Program-made: the position numbers and the translations under genes
Notes under the pieces: generated by a model
What the model saw: only the letters and a program-made list of their open reading frames with translations
What the model was told of the DNA's origin: nothing
The model's database searches: none
Shown here: piece by piece, positions 43,885-52,376 of the stretch
Numbering within the stretch: position 1 is the first letter of the stretch
How the letters are laid out: each line of letters starts with the position of its first letter
Assembly: GCF_026420845.1 (NCBI RefSeq)
Contig: NZ_JAOWCB010000035.1
Span: forward strand, 1-57,332
Reading direction: 5' to 3'
Source: Streptomyces sp. PR69
Lineage (GTDB): Bacteria; Actinomycetota; Actinomycetes; Streptomycetales; Streptomycetaceae
Length of the DNA: 57,332 nucleotides

Positions 43885-45540
43885 ATGGCGTACGACGCTG
43901 ATGTGATCGTGATCGGGGCGGGGCTCGCCGGGCTGGCCGCCACGGCGGAGCTCGTCGACGCCGGACGCACCGTCATCCTGCTGGACCAGGAGCCCGAGCA
44001 GTCCCTCGGCGGACAGGCCCACTGGTCCTTCGGCGGGCTCTTCCTCGTCGACTCGCCCGAGCAGCGCAGGATGCGCATCCGCGACAGCCAGGCGCTCGCC
44101 CTTCAGGACTGGCTCGGCACGGCCGGCTTTGACCGCGACGAGGACCACTGGCCCCGGCAGTGGGCCGAGGCGTACGTCGACTTCGCCTCCGGAGAGAAGC
44201 GGGCCTGGCTGCGCGCCCAGGGCCTGCGCTTCTTCCCCGTCGTCGGCTGGGCCGAGCGCGGCGGCTACGGCGCGCGCGGCCACGGCAACTCCGTACCCCG
44301 CTTCCACATCACCTGGGGCACGGGCCCCGGCGTCGTCGCCCCCTTCGAGCGCAGGGTCCGCGAGGGCGTCGCCCGCGGCCTCGTCACCCTGCGCTTCCGG
44401 CACCGCGTCACCGGCCTCGGCGGCAGCGCGGGCGCGCCGGACACCGTCAGCGGCGAGGTCCTGGAAGCGTCGTCCGCGGCGCGCGGCGCCGCCAGCAGCC
44501 GCGAGGTGGCCGGCGCCTTCGAGTACCGCGCCCAAGCAGTGATCATCTGCTCGGGCGGCATCGGCGGCAACCACGACCTCGTCCGCGCCCAGTGGCCCGA
44601 GCGGCTCGGAACGCCGCCCGAGAAGATGCTCTCCGGCGTCCCCGCCCATGTCGACGGGCTGATGCTGGGCATCGCCGAACGCGCCGGCGCCAGCCACATC
44701 AACCGCGACCGCATGTGGCACTACACCGAAGGCATCGAGAACTGGAACCCGATCTGGGCCCGCCACGGCATCCGCATCCTGCCCGGCCCCTCCTCCCTCT
44801 GGCTCGACGCCCGCGGCCGCCGGCTGCCTGTGCCGCTCTTCCCCGGCTTCGACACCCTCGGCACCCTCGAACACATCATGCGGTCCGGCCATGACCACAC
44901 CTGGTTCGTCCTCGACCAGAAGATCATCGGCAAGGAGTTCGCCCTCTCCGGCTCCGAACAGAACCCCGATCTGACGGGCAAGTCGGTCCGTGACGTCATC
45001 GGCCGCGCACGCGCCGATGTGCCGGGCCCGGTCAGGGCGTTCATGGACAAGGGCGTCGACTTCGTCGTGGCGCACGACCTGCCCGCCCTGGCGCGCGGCA
45101 TGAACGCCCTCACCAAGGAGCCGCTCATCGACGAGGACGACCTGCGGCGCGAGATCGTCGCCCGGGACCGGGAGATCGCGAACCCGTTCACCAAGGACCT
45201 CCAGGTCACCGCCATCCGCGGTGCCCGCCACTACCTGGGCGACCGGCTGATCCGCACCGCCGCCCCGCACCGCATCCTCGACCCCAAGGCCGGACCGCTC
45301 ATCGCCGTACGGCTGAACATCCTCACCCGCAAGTCCCTCGGCGGCCTGGAGACCGATCTGTCCTCGCGGGTCCTCGACGGCGGCGGCGAGGTGCTGCCGG
45401 GGCTGTACGCGGCGGGCGAGGCGGCCGGCTTCGGCGGCGGAGGCGTCCACGGCTACCGGTCCCTGGAGGGCACCTTCCTGGGCGGCTGCCTCTTCTCCGG
45501 CCGTACGGCGGGCCGCGCCGCCGCGAAGGCTGTGGCGTGA
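43885..45540 (+). CDS. FAD-dependent dehydrogenase (fumarate-reductase / KstD-like)
   Basis: 551 residues from ATG 43885. Dinucleotide motif VIGAGLAGLAATAEL, ribose-binding Asp/Glu in LLDQEPEQSLGGQAHWSFGG, and C-terminal FAD block GLYAAGEAAGFGGGGVHGY. Members of this family (flavocytochrome-c fumarate reductase and 3-ketosteroid dehydrogenase types) desaturate or reduce C-C bonds. An active-site assignment cannot be made from sequence alone. Monocistronic. Confidence 0.9.
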   Translation: MAYDADVIVIGAGLAGLAATAELVDAGRTVILLDQEPEQSLGGQAHWSFGGLFLVDSPEQRRMRIRDSQALALQDWLGTAGFDRDEDHWPRQWAEAYVDFASGEKRAWLRAQGLRFFPVVGWAERGGYGARGHGNSVPRFHITWGTGPGVVAPFERRVREGVARGLVTLRFRHRVTGLGGSAGAPDTVSGEVLEASSAARGAASSREVAGAFEYRAQAVIICSGGIGGNHDLVRAQWPERLGTPPEKMLSGVPAHVDGLMLGIAERAGASHINRDRMWHYTEGIENWNPIWARHGIRILPGPSSLWLDARGRRLPVPLFPGFDTLGTLEHIMRSGHDHTWFVLDQKIIGKEFALSGSEQNPDLTGKSVRDVIGRARADVPGPVRAFMDKGVDFVVAHDLPALARGMNALTKEPLIDEDDLRREIVARDREIANPFTKDLQVTAIRGARHYLGDRLIRTAAPHRILDPKAGPLIAVRLNILTRKSLGGLETDLSSRVLDGGGEVLPGLYAAGEAAGFGGGGVHGYRSLEGTFLGGCLFSGRTAGRAAAKAVA

Positions 45541-45632
45541 CCCGCCGGGGCAGTCGCCACGAGGTATGACGGAAGTCTGACGTCTTCCGCTTCTCCCTGG
45601 TCCACGGGGCCCGAGGGTGTTCGAATCGAGGC

Positions 45633-46358
45633 GTGAGCAGACACCATCCCGACGCCGAGGGCGCGCCCATGGGACGCCGTATCGTGCTGTCCATGCTCGG
45701 GCTGGGCGCGGCCGGAGTCGTCGCCGCGCCGCAGCTCCAGCGCGGACTTGAGTCATTCCTGGGCGCGGCGGCCGACAAGGACCCCACAGGACTGACCGAA
45801 CTCCTCCCCAACGGCGGAGGATTCCGCTACTACTCCGTCGTCTCCTCCGTGCCCCGCAAGGACGAGTCGAGCTACCGGCTGACCGTCGACGGGCTGGTCG
45901 ACCGCCCGGCGACGTACACCCTCGACCAGCTGCGCGCGCTGCCGCAGACCCGGACGGTACGGGACGTCCAGTGCGTCACCGGCTGGCGCGTGCCGGAAAC
46001 GCCCTTCTCCGGGGTGAAGCTGTCCGCGCTGCTGGACGCGGCGGGCGTACGGCCCGAGGGCAAGGCGATCCGCTTCACCTGCTTCGACGGCGTCTACAGC
46101 GAAAGCCTCACCCTGGCGCAGGCGCGCCGGGACGACGTCCTGGTGGCGCTGCAGATGCAGGACAAGCCGGTCAGCCACTCCCACGGCGGCCCCGTCCGGC
46201 TCTATGTGGCGCCGATGTACTTCTACAAATCGGCGAAATGGCTCTCCGGGATCACCGTCACATCCGACGTCCAGCCCGGCTACTGGGAGGAGCGAGGCTA
46301 TGACGTCGACGCCTGGGTCGGCCGTTCCAACGGCCGCACCGACGCCCCCACCGTCTGA
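45633..46358 (+). CDS. Sulfite-oxidase-like molybdopterin protein (YedY-type), Tat-exported
   Basis: 241 residues (229 if ATG 45669 is used). Twin-arginine signal GRRIVLSMLGLGAAG. Moco cysteine in RDVQCVTGWRVPETPF; end block KSAKWLSGITV. It is likely anchored in the periplasm/cell-wall space, where it could reduce oxidised methionine or related S/N oxides, as MsrP/YedY does. The next gene, a cytochrome b, starts inside it, a YedYZ-like arrangement. Confidence 0.88.
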   Translation: MSRHHPDAEGAPMGRRIVLSMLGLGAAGVVAAPQLQRGLESFLGAAADKDPTGLTELLPNGGGFRYYSVVSSVPRKDESSYRLTVDGLVDRPATYTLDQLRALPQTRTVRDVQCVTGWRVPETPFSGVKLSALLDAAGVRPEGKAIRFTCFDGVYSESLTLAQARRDDVLVALQMQDKPVSHSHGGPVRLYVAPMYFYKSAKWLSGITVTSDVQPGYWEERGYDVDAWVGRSNGRTDAPTV

Positions 46359-46986
46359 ACAGACCGGAAGAGCGGGACGGGTACGGCGGTTCAGCCGGGC
46401 CGAGCGCTGGGTGCACCGCACCACGGCCGCGCTGATGCTGCTGTGCATCGCCACCGCGGCCGCCCTGTACGTGCCGCAGCTCGCCGAACTCGTCGGCCGC
46501 CGCCCCCTGGTGGTCACCCTCCACCAGTGGTCGGGCCTGCTGCTGCCCGCGCCGTTCCTGCTGGGCCTCGCTTCACCCGCCTTCCGAGCCGATCTGCGCC
46601 GGCTCAACCGCTTCCAACCGCACGACCGCACCTGGCTGCGCGCGGCACGGCGGCGCGACCGCAGCCCGGAGTCCCGGCCCGCGGGGAAGTTCAACGCCGG
46701 ACAGAAGGTCTACGCGGGCTGGATCGCCGGAGCGGTGCTGCTGCTGCTCGCCACCGGACTGCTGATGTGGTTCACCTCGCTCACCCCGCTGGTGTGGCGC
46801 ACGAGCGCGACCTTTGTCCATGACTGGCTCGCACTCGCGGTCGGCATCGCCGTCGCCGCCCATATCGCCAAGGCCCTCGCGGACCCCGAGGCGCGCCGAG
46901 GGATGCGGACGGGGTGGGTCGAGCGGGGGTGGGCGCGGAGAGAGCATGCGCTGTGGCGGGCGGACGAGCCGGACGGGGGCTCATAG
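46300..46986 (+). CDS. Cytochrome b/b6-type membrane partner of molybdoprotein
   Basis: 228 residues. ATG 46300 with GGGAGGAG upstream, overlapping the upstream gene by 59 bp in another frame. Four helices: RTTAALMLLCIATAAALYV, LLLPAPFLLGLASPAF, GWIAGAVLLLLATGLLMWF, HDWLALAVGIAVAAHIAKAL. Heme His candidates: ERWVHR, TLHQWSG, FVHDW, AAHIAK. It likely delivers electrons to the Tat-exported molybdoprotein. Confidence 0.87.
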   Translation: MTSTPGSAVPTAAPTPPPSEQTGRAGRVRRFSRAERWVHRTTAALMLLCIATAAALYVPQLAELVGRRPLVVTLHQWSGLLLPAPFLLGLASPAFRADLRRLNRFQPHDRTWLRAARRRDRSPESRPAGKFNAGQKVYAGWIAGAVLLLLATGLLMWFTSLTPLVWRTSATFVHDWLALAVGIAVAAHIAKALADPEARRGMRTGWVERGWARREHALWRADEPDGGS

Positions 46987-47549
46987 TGAGCCCGTCCGGC
47001 GATTGAGGACCGGGGGTCTGGGGGCGGAGCCCCCAGTTCTGGGAAGCGCCCGCAGTGCCTGCGCCACGACCTCCTCCACCGTCCCCGACACCTCGACCGC
47101 CGCCCCCGCCTCATCGCCCCCCAACGGCTCCAACGCTGCGAACTGCGAATCCAGCAGCGCCACCGGCATAAAGTGCCCGCGGCGCGCCGCCATCCGCGCC
47201 TCGATGAGCGCACGCTCCCCGGTGAGATGGAGGAAGACGATCCCGGGGCCGCGGCCCGCAGCCGGTCGCGATAGCGCCGTTTGAGGGCGGAGCACGACAC
47301 CACGCCTGCCAGCCCCCGGTCCGACCGCCCGCGGGCCCAGGCGCCGACGGAATCCAGCCATGGCTCCCGGTCCACATCGTCCAGCGGCGTCCCGGCGGAC
47401 ATCTTCGCGACATTCTCCGGAGGGTGGAAGCCGTCGCCCTCGGCGTACTCCACCCCCAGCGCCTCGGCGAGCAGCGCGCCCACCGTGCTCTTGCCGGTGC
47501 CCGCCACGCCCATCACGGCCACGACGACGCCGTCTGTGCTCACTGCCAT
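46981..47549 (-). pseudogene. gntK: Gluconate kinase with single-base frameshift
   Basis: The N-terminal part begins AVSTDGVVVAVMGVAGTGKS (P-loop GVAGTGKST), then GDGFHPPENVAKMSAG and SCSALKRRYRDRLR, all diagnostic of GntK. Near 47241-47248 the frame moves: what should read AAPGIVFLHLTG is split between frames, and one added G in the run complementary to TCCCGGGG would restore it. Downstream, RGHFMPVALLDSQFAALEPL is normal. The last 15 or so residues are encoded by a dispersed hairpin repeat. It could be a real frameshift or a sequencing error in a GC run. Confidence 0.8.
47018..47036. repeat. Dispersed hairpin repeat copy inside gntK 3' end
   Basis: CTGGGGGC-GGA-GCCCCCAG between cytochrome b and the convergent gntK remnant; identical to the copy at 10377-10395. 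Confidence 0.65.
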
Positions 47550-47694
47550 GGACACGACCGTACGAGATGCCGTACGAGACGCGGGCAAGAGGTGGGCAAG
47601 CGGTGGGCAAGAGGCCGAAAACACCCTCCCGGCCCCGCCGGGCGGCCGACAATCGACGGCATCCGCTGGCCGACGAGAAAAGGCAGGTTCTGCG

Positions 47695-48780
47695 ATGCCG
47701 CAGCAGGTGCAAGGCGTGATCGCCCCGGGCAGGGACGAGCCGGTGCGCGTCGAGACGGTCACCGTGCCGGACCCGGGGCCGGGAGAGGCCGTCGTCCGGG
47801 TGCAGGCCTGCGGCGTCTGCCACACCGATCTGCACTACAAACAGGGCGGAATCAACGACGACTTCCCGTTCCTCCTCGGCCATGAGGCCGCGGGCGTGGT
47901 GGAGTCCGTCGGCGACGGGGTGACGGATGTGACCCCCGGCGACTTCGTCGTCCTCAACTGGCGCGCCGTGTGCGGACGCTGCCGGGCCTGTCTGCGCGGC
48001 CGCCCCTGGTACTGCTTCGACACCCACAACGCCCGGCAGAAGATGACCCTCGGCGACGGCACGGAGCTCTCACCCGCCCTCGGCATCGGCGCGTTCGCCG
48101 AGAAGACCCTCGTCGCCGCCGGCCAGTGCACCAAGGTGGACCCCGCCGTCGCCCCGTCCGTGGCCGGACTGCTCGGCTGCGGCGTCATGGCGGGCATCGG
48201 CGCGGCCGTCAACACCGGCCAGGTCGGCCGCGGCGACACCGTCGCCGTCATCGGCTGCGGCGGCGTCGGCGACGCGGCGATCGTCGGCGCCCGGCTGGCG
48301 GGCGCGGCGAAGATCATCGCCGTGGACGTCGACGCCCGCAAACTGGACATCGCACGGACGATGGGCGCCACCCACACCGTCGACTCCCGCACCGCGGACC
48401 CGGTCGAAGCCATCCGCGAACTCACCGGCGGCTTCGGCGCGGACGTCGTGATCGAGGCCGTCGGCCGCCCGGAGACATACAAGCAGGCCTTCTACGCCCG
48501 TGATCTGGCGGGCACCGTCGTCCTCGTCGGCGTCCCCACCCCCGACATGACCCTGGAACTGCCCCTGCTGGACGTCTTCGGCCGCGGCGGCGCGCTCAAG
48601 TCGTCCTGGTACGGCGACTGTCTGCCCTCCCGTGACTTCCCCATGCTCATCGATCTGCACCAGCAGGGCCGTATCGACCTCGCCGCGTTCGTCACGGAGA
48701 CGATCGGGCTGGGCGAGGTGGAGAAGGCGTTCGCCCGGATGCACGAGGGAGACGTGCTGCGCTCGGTGGTGGTCCTCTGA
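47695..48780 (+). CDS. mscR: S-(hydroxymethyl)mycothiol dehydrogenase
   Basis: 361 residues. Zinc MDR enzyme that oxidises the mycothiol-formaldehyde adduct to S-formylmycothiol. Signs: GVCHTDLHYKQGGINDDFPF, GHEAAGVVE, CGRCRACLRGRPWYC, GCGGVGDAAIVGARLAGA. Matches the actinobacterial mycothiol-dependent formaldehyde dehydrogenase closely. Overlaps the MBL hydrolase start by one base (TGATG), marking a two-gene detoxification operon. Confidence 0.93.
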   Translation: MPQQVQGVIAPGRDEPVRVETVTVPDPGPGEAVVRVQACGVCHTDLHYKQGGINDDFPFLLGHEAAGVVESVGDGVTDVTPGDFVVLNWRAVCGRCRACLRGRPWYCFDTHNARQKMTLGDGTELSPALGIGAFAEKTLVAAGQCTKVDPAVAPSVAGLLGCGVMAGIGAAVNTGQVGRGDTVAVIGCGGVGDAAIVGARLAGAAKIIAVDVDARKLDIARTMGATHTVDSRTADPVEAIRELTGGFGADVVIEAVGRPETYKQAFYARDLAGTVVLVGVPTPDMTLELPLLDVFGRGGALKSSWYGDCLPSRDFPMLIDLHQQGRIDLAAFVTETIGLGEVEKAFARMHEGDVLRSVVVL

Positions 48781-49409
48781 TGGCCGCTCGCGTCGACCGG
48801 CTCGTCACCGCGGGCGTCTTCACCCTCGACGGAGGCAGCTGGGACGTCGAGAACAACGTCTGGATCGTCGGCGACGACCACGAGGCCGTCGTCATCGACG
48901 CCGCCCATGACGCCGAGGCCATCGAAACCGCCCTCGGCGGCCGCACCCTGCGCGCCATCGTATGCACCCACGCCCACAACGACCACATCGACGCGGCCCC
49001 GGCGCTCGCCGCCGCGACCGGCGCCCCGGTGCTGCTGCACCCCGACGATCTGCCGCTGTGGCGGCTCACCCACCCCGGGCGCGCCCCGGACGGCGAACTC
49101 GCCGACGGGCAGACGCTGACCGTCGGCGGCGTCGGGCTGACCGTGCTGCACACCCCGGGCCACGCCCCCGGCGCGGTCTGCCTATACGCCCCCGCCCTGG
49201 CCACGGTCTTCACCGGGGACACGCTCTTCCGCGGCGGGCCCGGCGCGACCGGCCGGTCCTACTCCGACTTCCCGACGATCGTCGACTCCATCGCCAAGCG
49301 GCTGCTCACCCTGCCGCCCGAGACCGCGGTGCGCCCCGGCCACGGCGATGCGACGGCCATCGGCGAGGAGTCACCGCACCTGGAGGAGTGGATTCAGCGC
49401 GGCCACTGA
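48780..49409 (+). CDS. MBL-fold hydrolase, probable S-formylmycothiol/thioester hydrolase
   Basis: 209 residues, ATG overlapping the mscR stop by one base. Zn motif CTHAHNDHIDAAPAL, then HTPGHAPGAV, FTGDTLFRGGPG and RPGHGDAT, as in hydroxyacylglutathione-hydrolase-like proteins. In Streptomyces this gene typically accompanies mscR and is thought to hydrolyse the mycothiol thioester to formate. Its 3' end overlaps that of the convergent RluA gene by 16 bp. Confidence 0.88.
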   Translation: MAARVDRLVTAGVFTLDGGSWDVENNVWIVGDDHEAVVIDAAHDAEAIETALGGRTLRAIVCTHAHNDHIDAAPALAAATGAPVLLHPDDLPLWRLTHPGRAPDGELADGQTLTVGGVGLTVLHTPGHAPGAVCLYAPALATVFTGDTLFRGGPGATGRSYSDFPTIVDSIAKRLLTLPPETAVRPGHGDATAIGEESPHLEEWIQRGH

Positions 49410-50338
49410 GACAGCTCACGGCGGCTGACGAACCGGCACGGCTCGCCCGTGACCGGGTCCGTGAACTCCAGGACCCTCGCGAGGAGCTGCAGCGGACGCG
49501 CATAGTCGTCGGGGGCCTCGTCCCGTACCGCCGGATACAGCGGGTCGTGCAGGATGGGCAGCCCGAGGCTGTTCATATGCACCCGCAGCTGATGCGTACG
49601 GCCCGTGGCGGGCGTCAGCCGGTACCGGCCAAGCCCGCCACGCCGCTCCGCCAGCTCGATCCGGCTCTCGCTGTTCGGCTCGCCGCCCGGCGCCTCGCGG
49701 GCGGCGAGCACGCCCCGCTCCTTGACGATCCGGCTGCGCACCGTCCGGGGCAGCGCCACACCGGGGTCGTAGGGCGCGACCGCCTCGTACTCCTTGCGCA
49801 CCCGCCGGTCCCGGAACATCGTCTGGTACGCGCCGCGGTCCTCGGGCCGTACGACGAACAGGACCAGACCGGCCGTGAGCCGGTCCAGCCGGTGCGCGGG
49901 CTGCAGGGCGGGGATGCCCAGCTCCGTGCGCAGCCGCGCCACCGCCGTCTCGGTGATATGCCCGCCGCGCGGCGTGGTGGCGAGGAAGTGCGGCTTGTCG
50001 GCCACGACCAGCCGCTCGCCGCGATACACGATCCCCACCTCGAACGGCACCCGTTCCTCCGGGGCGAAGTCCCGGTGGAACCACAGGTGCAGCCCCTCGG
50101 CATACGGCTCGTCCGCCGTGACCCCGCGCCCCTCCTCGCCGACGATCCGCCCCTCCCGGAACAGCGCGGCCACGCCGTCGACGCCGATCGCCCGCCCGTA
50201 GCGTGCGGTGAGGTACGCGCCCACGGTGCCCCAGCCGCCCGCCGGGTCCCCGGGCAGCCGGACATGCACAGGATCGATCCCGTCGCGCTGCGCGAGCGGC
50301 GACGGCGGCGCGGAGCGGCTGCTGGATCTGCGTCTCAC
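49394..50338 (-). CDS. RluA-family pseudouridine synthase
   Basis: 314 residues from GTG 50338, where similarity begins. Catalytic Asp in PAHRLDRLTAGLVLF, FKPHFLATTPRGG-like segment (ADKPHFLATTPRGGHITET), and GRTHQLRVHMNSLGLPI. It converts uridines in rRNA or tRNA to pseudouridine. It is the last chromosomal gene before the attachment site and is downstream of the former tRNA-Leu. Confidence 0.9.
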   Translation of the reverse strand: MRRRSSSRSAPPSPLAQRDGIDPVHVRLPGDPAGGWGTVGAYLTARYGRAIGVDGVAALFREGRIVGEEGRGVTADEPYAEGLHLWFHRDFAPEERVPFEVGIVYRGERLVVADKPHFLATTPRGGHITETAVARLRTELGIPALQPAHRLDRLTAGLVLFVVRPEDRGAYQTMFRDRRVRKEYEAVAPYDPGVALPRTVRSRIVKERGVLAAREAPGGEPNSESRIELAERRGGLGRYRLTPATGRTHQLRVHMNSLGLPILHDPLYPAVRDEAPDDYARPLQLLARVLEFTDPVTGEPCRFVSRRELSQWPR

Positions 50339-50359
50339 ACCGAGACTGTACGAAACGCC

Positions 50360-50386
50360 GAGAACCCCAGCCGGGCTGGGGTTCTC
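50360..50386 (-). terminator. Terminator of the original tRNA-Leu gene
   Basis: Perfect 12-bp arms GAGAACCCCAGC (50360-50371) and GCTGGGGTTCTC (50375-50386), loop CGG, immediately beyond the tRNA 3' end. Confidence 0.8.
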
Positions 50387-50388
50387 TC

Positions 50389-50412
50389 TGGTGTCCGAGG
50401 GGGGACTTGAAC
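50389..50412 (-). other. Attachment site: 3' end of a tRNA-Leu gene (att core)
   Basis: On the minus strand the segment reads GTTCAAGTCC..., six C in all, then TCGGACACCA: T-loop, 3' T-stem, acceptor strand and CCA of a bacterial tRNA-Leu. Upstream of it the expected 5' T-stem, variable arm, anticodon and D arms are absent; the sequence is unrelated and cannot pair with the C run. Thus only the last 24 nt remain, which is what integration into the 3' end of a tRNA leaves at the distal side. The intact tRNA should lie beyond the right edge of the window. Confidence 0.75.
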
Positions 50413-50452
50413 TCTCCACTCGGGCACCAGCCCCCAACCGCTCTGACCTGGG

Positions 50453-50491
50453 GAAACGCCCGCTGACAGGCTTGGTTTCGGCGGGCGTTTC
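50453..50491. terminator. Terminator-like hairpin at element end
   Basis: Perfect 11-bp arms GAAACGCCCGC (50453-50463) and GCGGGCGTTTC (50481-50491), followed by T-rich sequence. Confidence 0.65.
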
Positions 50492-50531
50492 TCCTGTTCT
50501 TTCCTGCTGTTTCAGGCGCGTTCCGGCCCCT

Positions 50532-50560
50532 GTTGGTCATGCGTTGGTCACGTGACCAAC
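50532..50560. repeat. GTTGGTCA repeats near att: candidate recombinase arm sites
   Basis: A perfect 18-bp palindrome GTTGGTCACGTGACCAAC (50543-50560) preceded 11 bp earlier by a direct half copy GTTGGTCA (50532-50539). Lies 120-150 bp inside the element from the att core, where integrase or excisionase arm sites are found. Confidence 0.5.
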
Positions 50561-50790
50561 CCTCTTCCGAGGCGTCCGTCCCTGGTCAGGCTTCCGGGAC
50601 GGCGCCACGGGGCTACGCCCAGTCTGCACGGGCGCGTACGTGACCACGCACCGGGGGGTGAGCCGGGGTGGTCGCCGCCCTGTTTATGCAAGGACACGCA
50701 TAGTCGCGTTCGCGCATAGACGCGTGACACCGCCCCCTCTAGTGTCGTTGGGCAGGCGGCCCAAACGGGTCCAGAGCAAGGGGGTTTGGC

Positions 50791-51000
50791 ATGTCCGAAC
50801 GTTCGGCACTCACCCGGCTCACGGGCAACGGCAACGGCGAGTGCGGAGAGAAGGACTGCCCGAACGTGTACCGCACGGCTACCGGGTCGTTCGTGGTGCA
50901 GGGCGACGTGTCCGACGCCTTCACCCCGCCCTCCGGCGAAGGGCTCGTGGAAATCCCGGAGGCAGTTCTCAGGGAGGCGTTCCGTGCACTTGGATGGTGA
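50791..51000 (+). CDS. Small element protein, 69 aa, precedes DUF6879 gene
   Basis: ATG with AAGGGGG upstream. Contains a CxxxxCPNVYRT block (GECGEKDCPNVYRTATGSFVV) and ends EGLVEIPEAVLREAFRALGW. Similar short proteins precede DUF6879/XRE pairs in streptomycetes; function unknown. The next gene starts inside its 3' end. Confidence 0.7.
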   Translation: MSERSALTRLTGNGNGECGEKDCPNVYRTATGSFVVQGDVSDAFTPPSGEGLVEIPEAVLREAFRALGW

Positions 51001-51496
51001 CGCGTGGAATGACTGCTTCGATTCCATGGAGCGTGAGGCGTGGCGGCTGGAAACGCTGCCCACCTACACCATGCCCCAGGAAGCGGAGAAGCTGAAGCGC
51101 TTTCTCGCCGGGGAGAAATCCCCCGACGATTACACGTCGGCATGGATGGACGAGGTTCGGCAATGGACCTCGGAAGGAAAGAGCGTCGGCAGGGTGCACG
51201 TCGTGACCCGCCCGCTCTCGGACTACCTTCGGTTCGAGTTCGAGTATTACTACCGGCACCACGTGAAGGTGGGCGAGGATATCCGCATCCTCGACCTCAC
51301 CGACCGGGAGAACCCGGGACTTCCGGATCAGGATTTCTGGATGTTCGATGAGTCCAAGGTGGTCCTGATGAACTACCGGGCAGACGGGACGCAGATAAAC
51401 CGGGAGCTGTACGAGGGTGATCCGGAGCCGTACCGGCAGTGGAAGCGGATTGCCGTTGCCGAGTCGGTTCCATTCCTGGAGTACGTGAGCGGGTGA
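50984..51496 (+). CDS. DUF6879 family protein
   Basis: 170 residues from GTG 50984, which has GGGAGG upstream and overlaps the previous gene by 17 bp. Family blocks: CFDSMEREAWRLETLPTY, GRVHVVTRPLSDYLRFEFEYYYRHHVKVGEDIRI, LLMNYRADG-like VVLMNYRADGTQINRE, and GEPYRQWKR-like EPYRQWKRIA. Usually found beside an Scr1-type XRE regulator, as here; proposed toxin or effector partner, unproven. Confidence 0.85.
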   Translation: MHLDGDAWNDCFDSMEREAWRLETLPTYTMPQEAEKLKRFLAGEKSPDDYTSAWMDEVRQWTSEGKSVGRVHVVTRPLSDYLRFEFEYYYRHHVKVGEDIRILDLTDRENPGLPDQDFWMFDESKVVLMNYRADGTQINRELYEGDPEPYRQWKRIAVAESVPFLEYVSG

Positions 51497-52326
51497 CGTT
51501 CGACCCTGAGCAGATGGGCCAGCCTAAACAGGAACTGGCGGCCCTGCTGAAAGAACTACGCAAGCGAGCCGGCCTCACTGGAGACCGGCTCGCTCGGCGT
51601 TGCAACATGTCCCAATCGAAGATCAGCCGGATCGAGAATGGGAAAGCTCAGCCGAGTCTGCTGGACCTGGAAAGAATCCTCCGGGCCGTCGTGGCTCCGC
51701 CCGAGGTCATCGAGGAGGTCATCGCCCTTGCACGGCTGGCCAACACCGAATGGCAAGACTTGCGCTCGCTGCGCCGTAGGGGCTTGGAGAAGAAGCAGAC
51801 TGAACTTGCAGCCCTCGAATCCTCGTCTACGGAATTCCGCTTCTTCCTGCTCTCGATGATTACGGGACTACTGTCCACCCCTGAGTACATCCGGGCCAGC
51901 CTCGCCCATTCCCCGACCGATGTCACTAAGACGATCGCGAGGAAGCTGGAGCGGCAAGAGGTTCTTTACGACACGAAGAAGCGGTTTACCTTCATCCTGA
52001 CCGAGCAGGCTGTGAGGTGGCCGCTCCTGCCTCCGGCTGCGATGGCGATGCAGATTGACCGGCTGGCCTCACTGACTCACCTTACGAACGTGAAGCTCGG
52101 CGTTATCCCAATCGCGGGATACAAGCCCATGGCGCCCATGGACACCTTCACCGTATATGACAACACGCTGGCCACTGTGGAGAACACGACCGGTGTCGTG
52201 ATCCTGAGAGATCCAAGAGACATCGAAATGCATCTCGAACTGTTCTCCACGCTGGAGGGTTACGCGTTGTTCGGGGAGGAAGCGCGAGCCTTGTTGGCGG
52301 AGTGGTCTGCCGCTTGCCGTTCATGA
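51493..52326 (+). CDS. XRE regulator with Scr1-type (DUF5753) C-terminal domain
   Basis: 277 residues, GTG start in a GTGA overlap with the DUF6879 gene. Helix-turn-helix LTGDRLARRCNMSQSKISRIENGKAQPS, followed by the 180-residue DUF5753 domain (SMITGLLSTPEYIRASL, RQEVLYDTKKRFTFILTE, LTNVKLGVIPI, ATVENTTGVVILRDP). Such proteins are annotated as antitoxin-like regulators. It is likely the local controller of the element cargo downstream. Confidence 0.9.
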   Translation: MTFDPEQMGQPKQELAALLKELRKRAGLTGDRLARRCNMSQSKISRIENGKAQPSLLDLERILRAVVAPPEVIEEVIALARLANTEWQDLRSLRRRGLEKKQTELAALESSSTEFRFFLLSMITGLLSTPEYIRASLAHSPTDVTKTIARKLERQEVLYDTKKRFTFILTEQAVRWPLLPPAAMAMQIDRLASLTHLTNVKLGVIPIAGYKPMAPMDTFTVYDNTLATVENTTGVVILRDPRDIEMHLELFSTLEGYALFGEEARALLAEWSAACRS

Positions 52327-52376
52327 TCTTTAGTCCATGACGGGAAAGAACTACACAGCCGCCGGTTTCTGGGCCA

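Larger units (their letters stand above)
50413..50790. other. Element end region: hairpin, arm-type repeats, no gene
   Basis: No supported gene. It contains a terminator-like hairpin (50453-50491) and GTTGGTCA repeats (50532-50560). Leader for the first element gene lies around 50700-50790. Confidence 0.55.

Noticed and set aside
43183..45756. Minus-strand frame of 857 codons reaching from the NUDIX gene across the FAD dehydrogenase
   Set aside because: Only the last 197 codons (NUDIX) are real; the rest is the shadow of the FAD dehydrogenase gene.
50389..50476. A complete functional tRNA-Leu
   Set aside because: Only the 3' 24 nt match; the 5' half of the T-stem cannot pair and no anticodon arm is present.
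50416..50540. Short minus-strand frame reading MTNRGRNAPETAGK as an integrase tail
   Set aside because: An in-frame stop lies shortly upstream and no integrase sequence precedes it; the frame merely passes through the att region.
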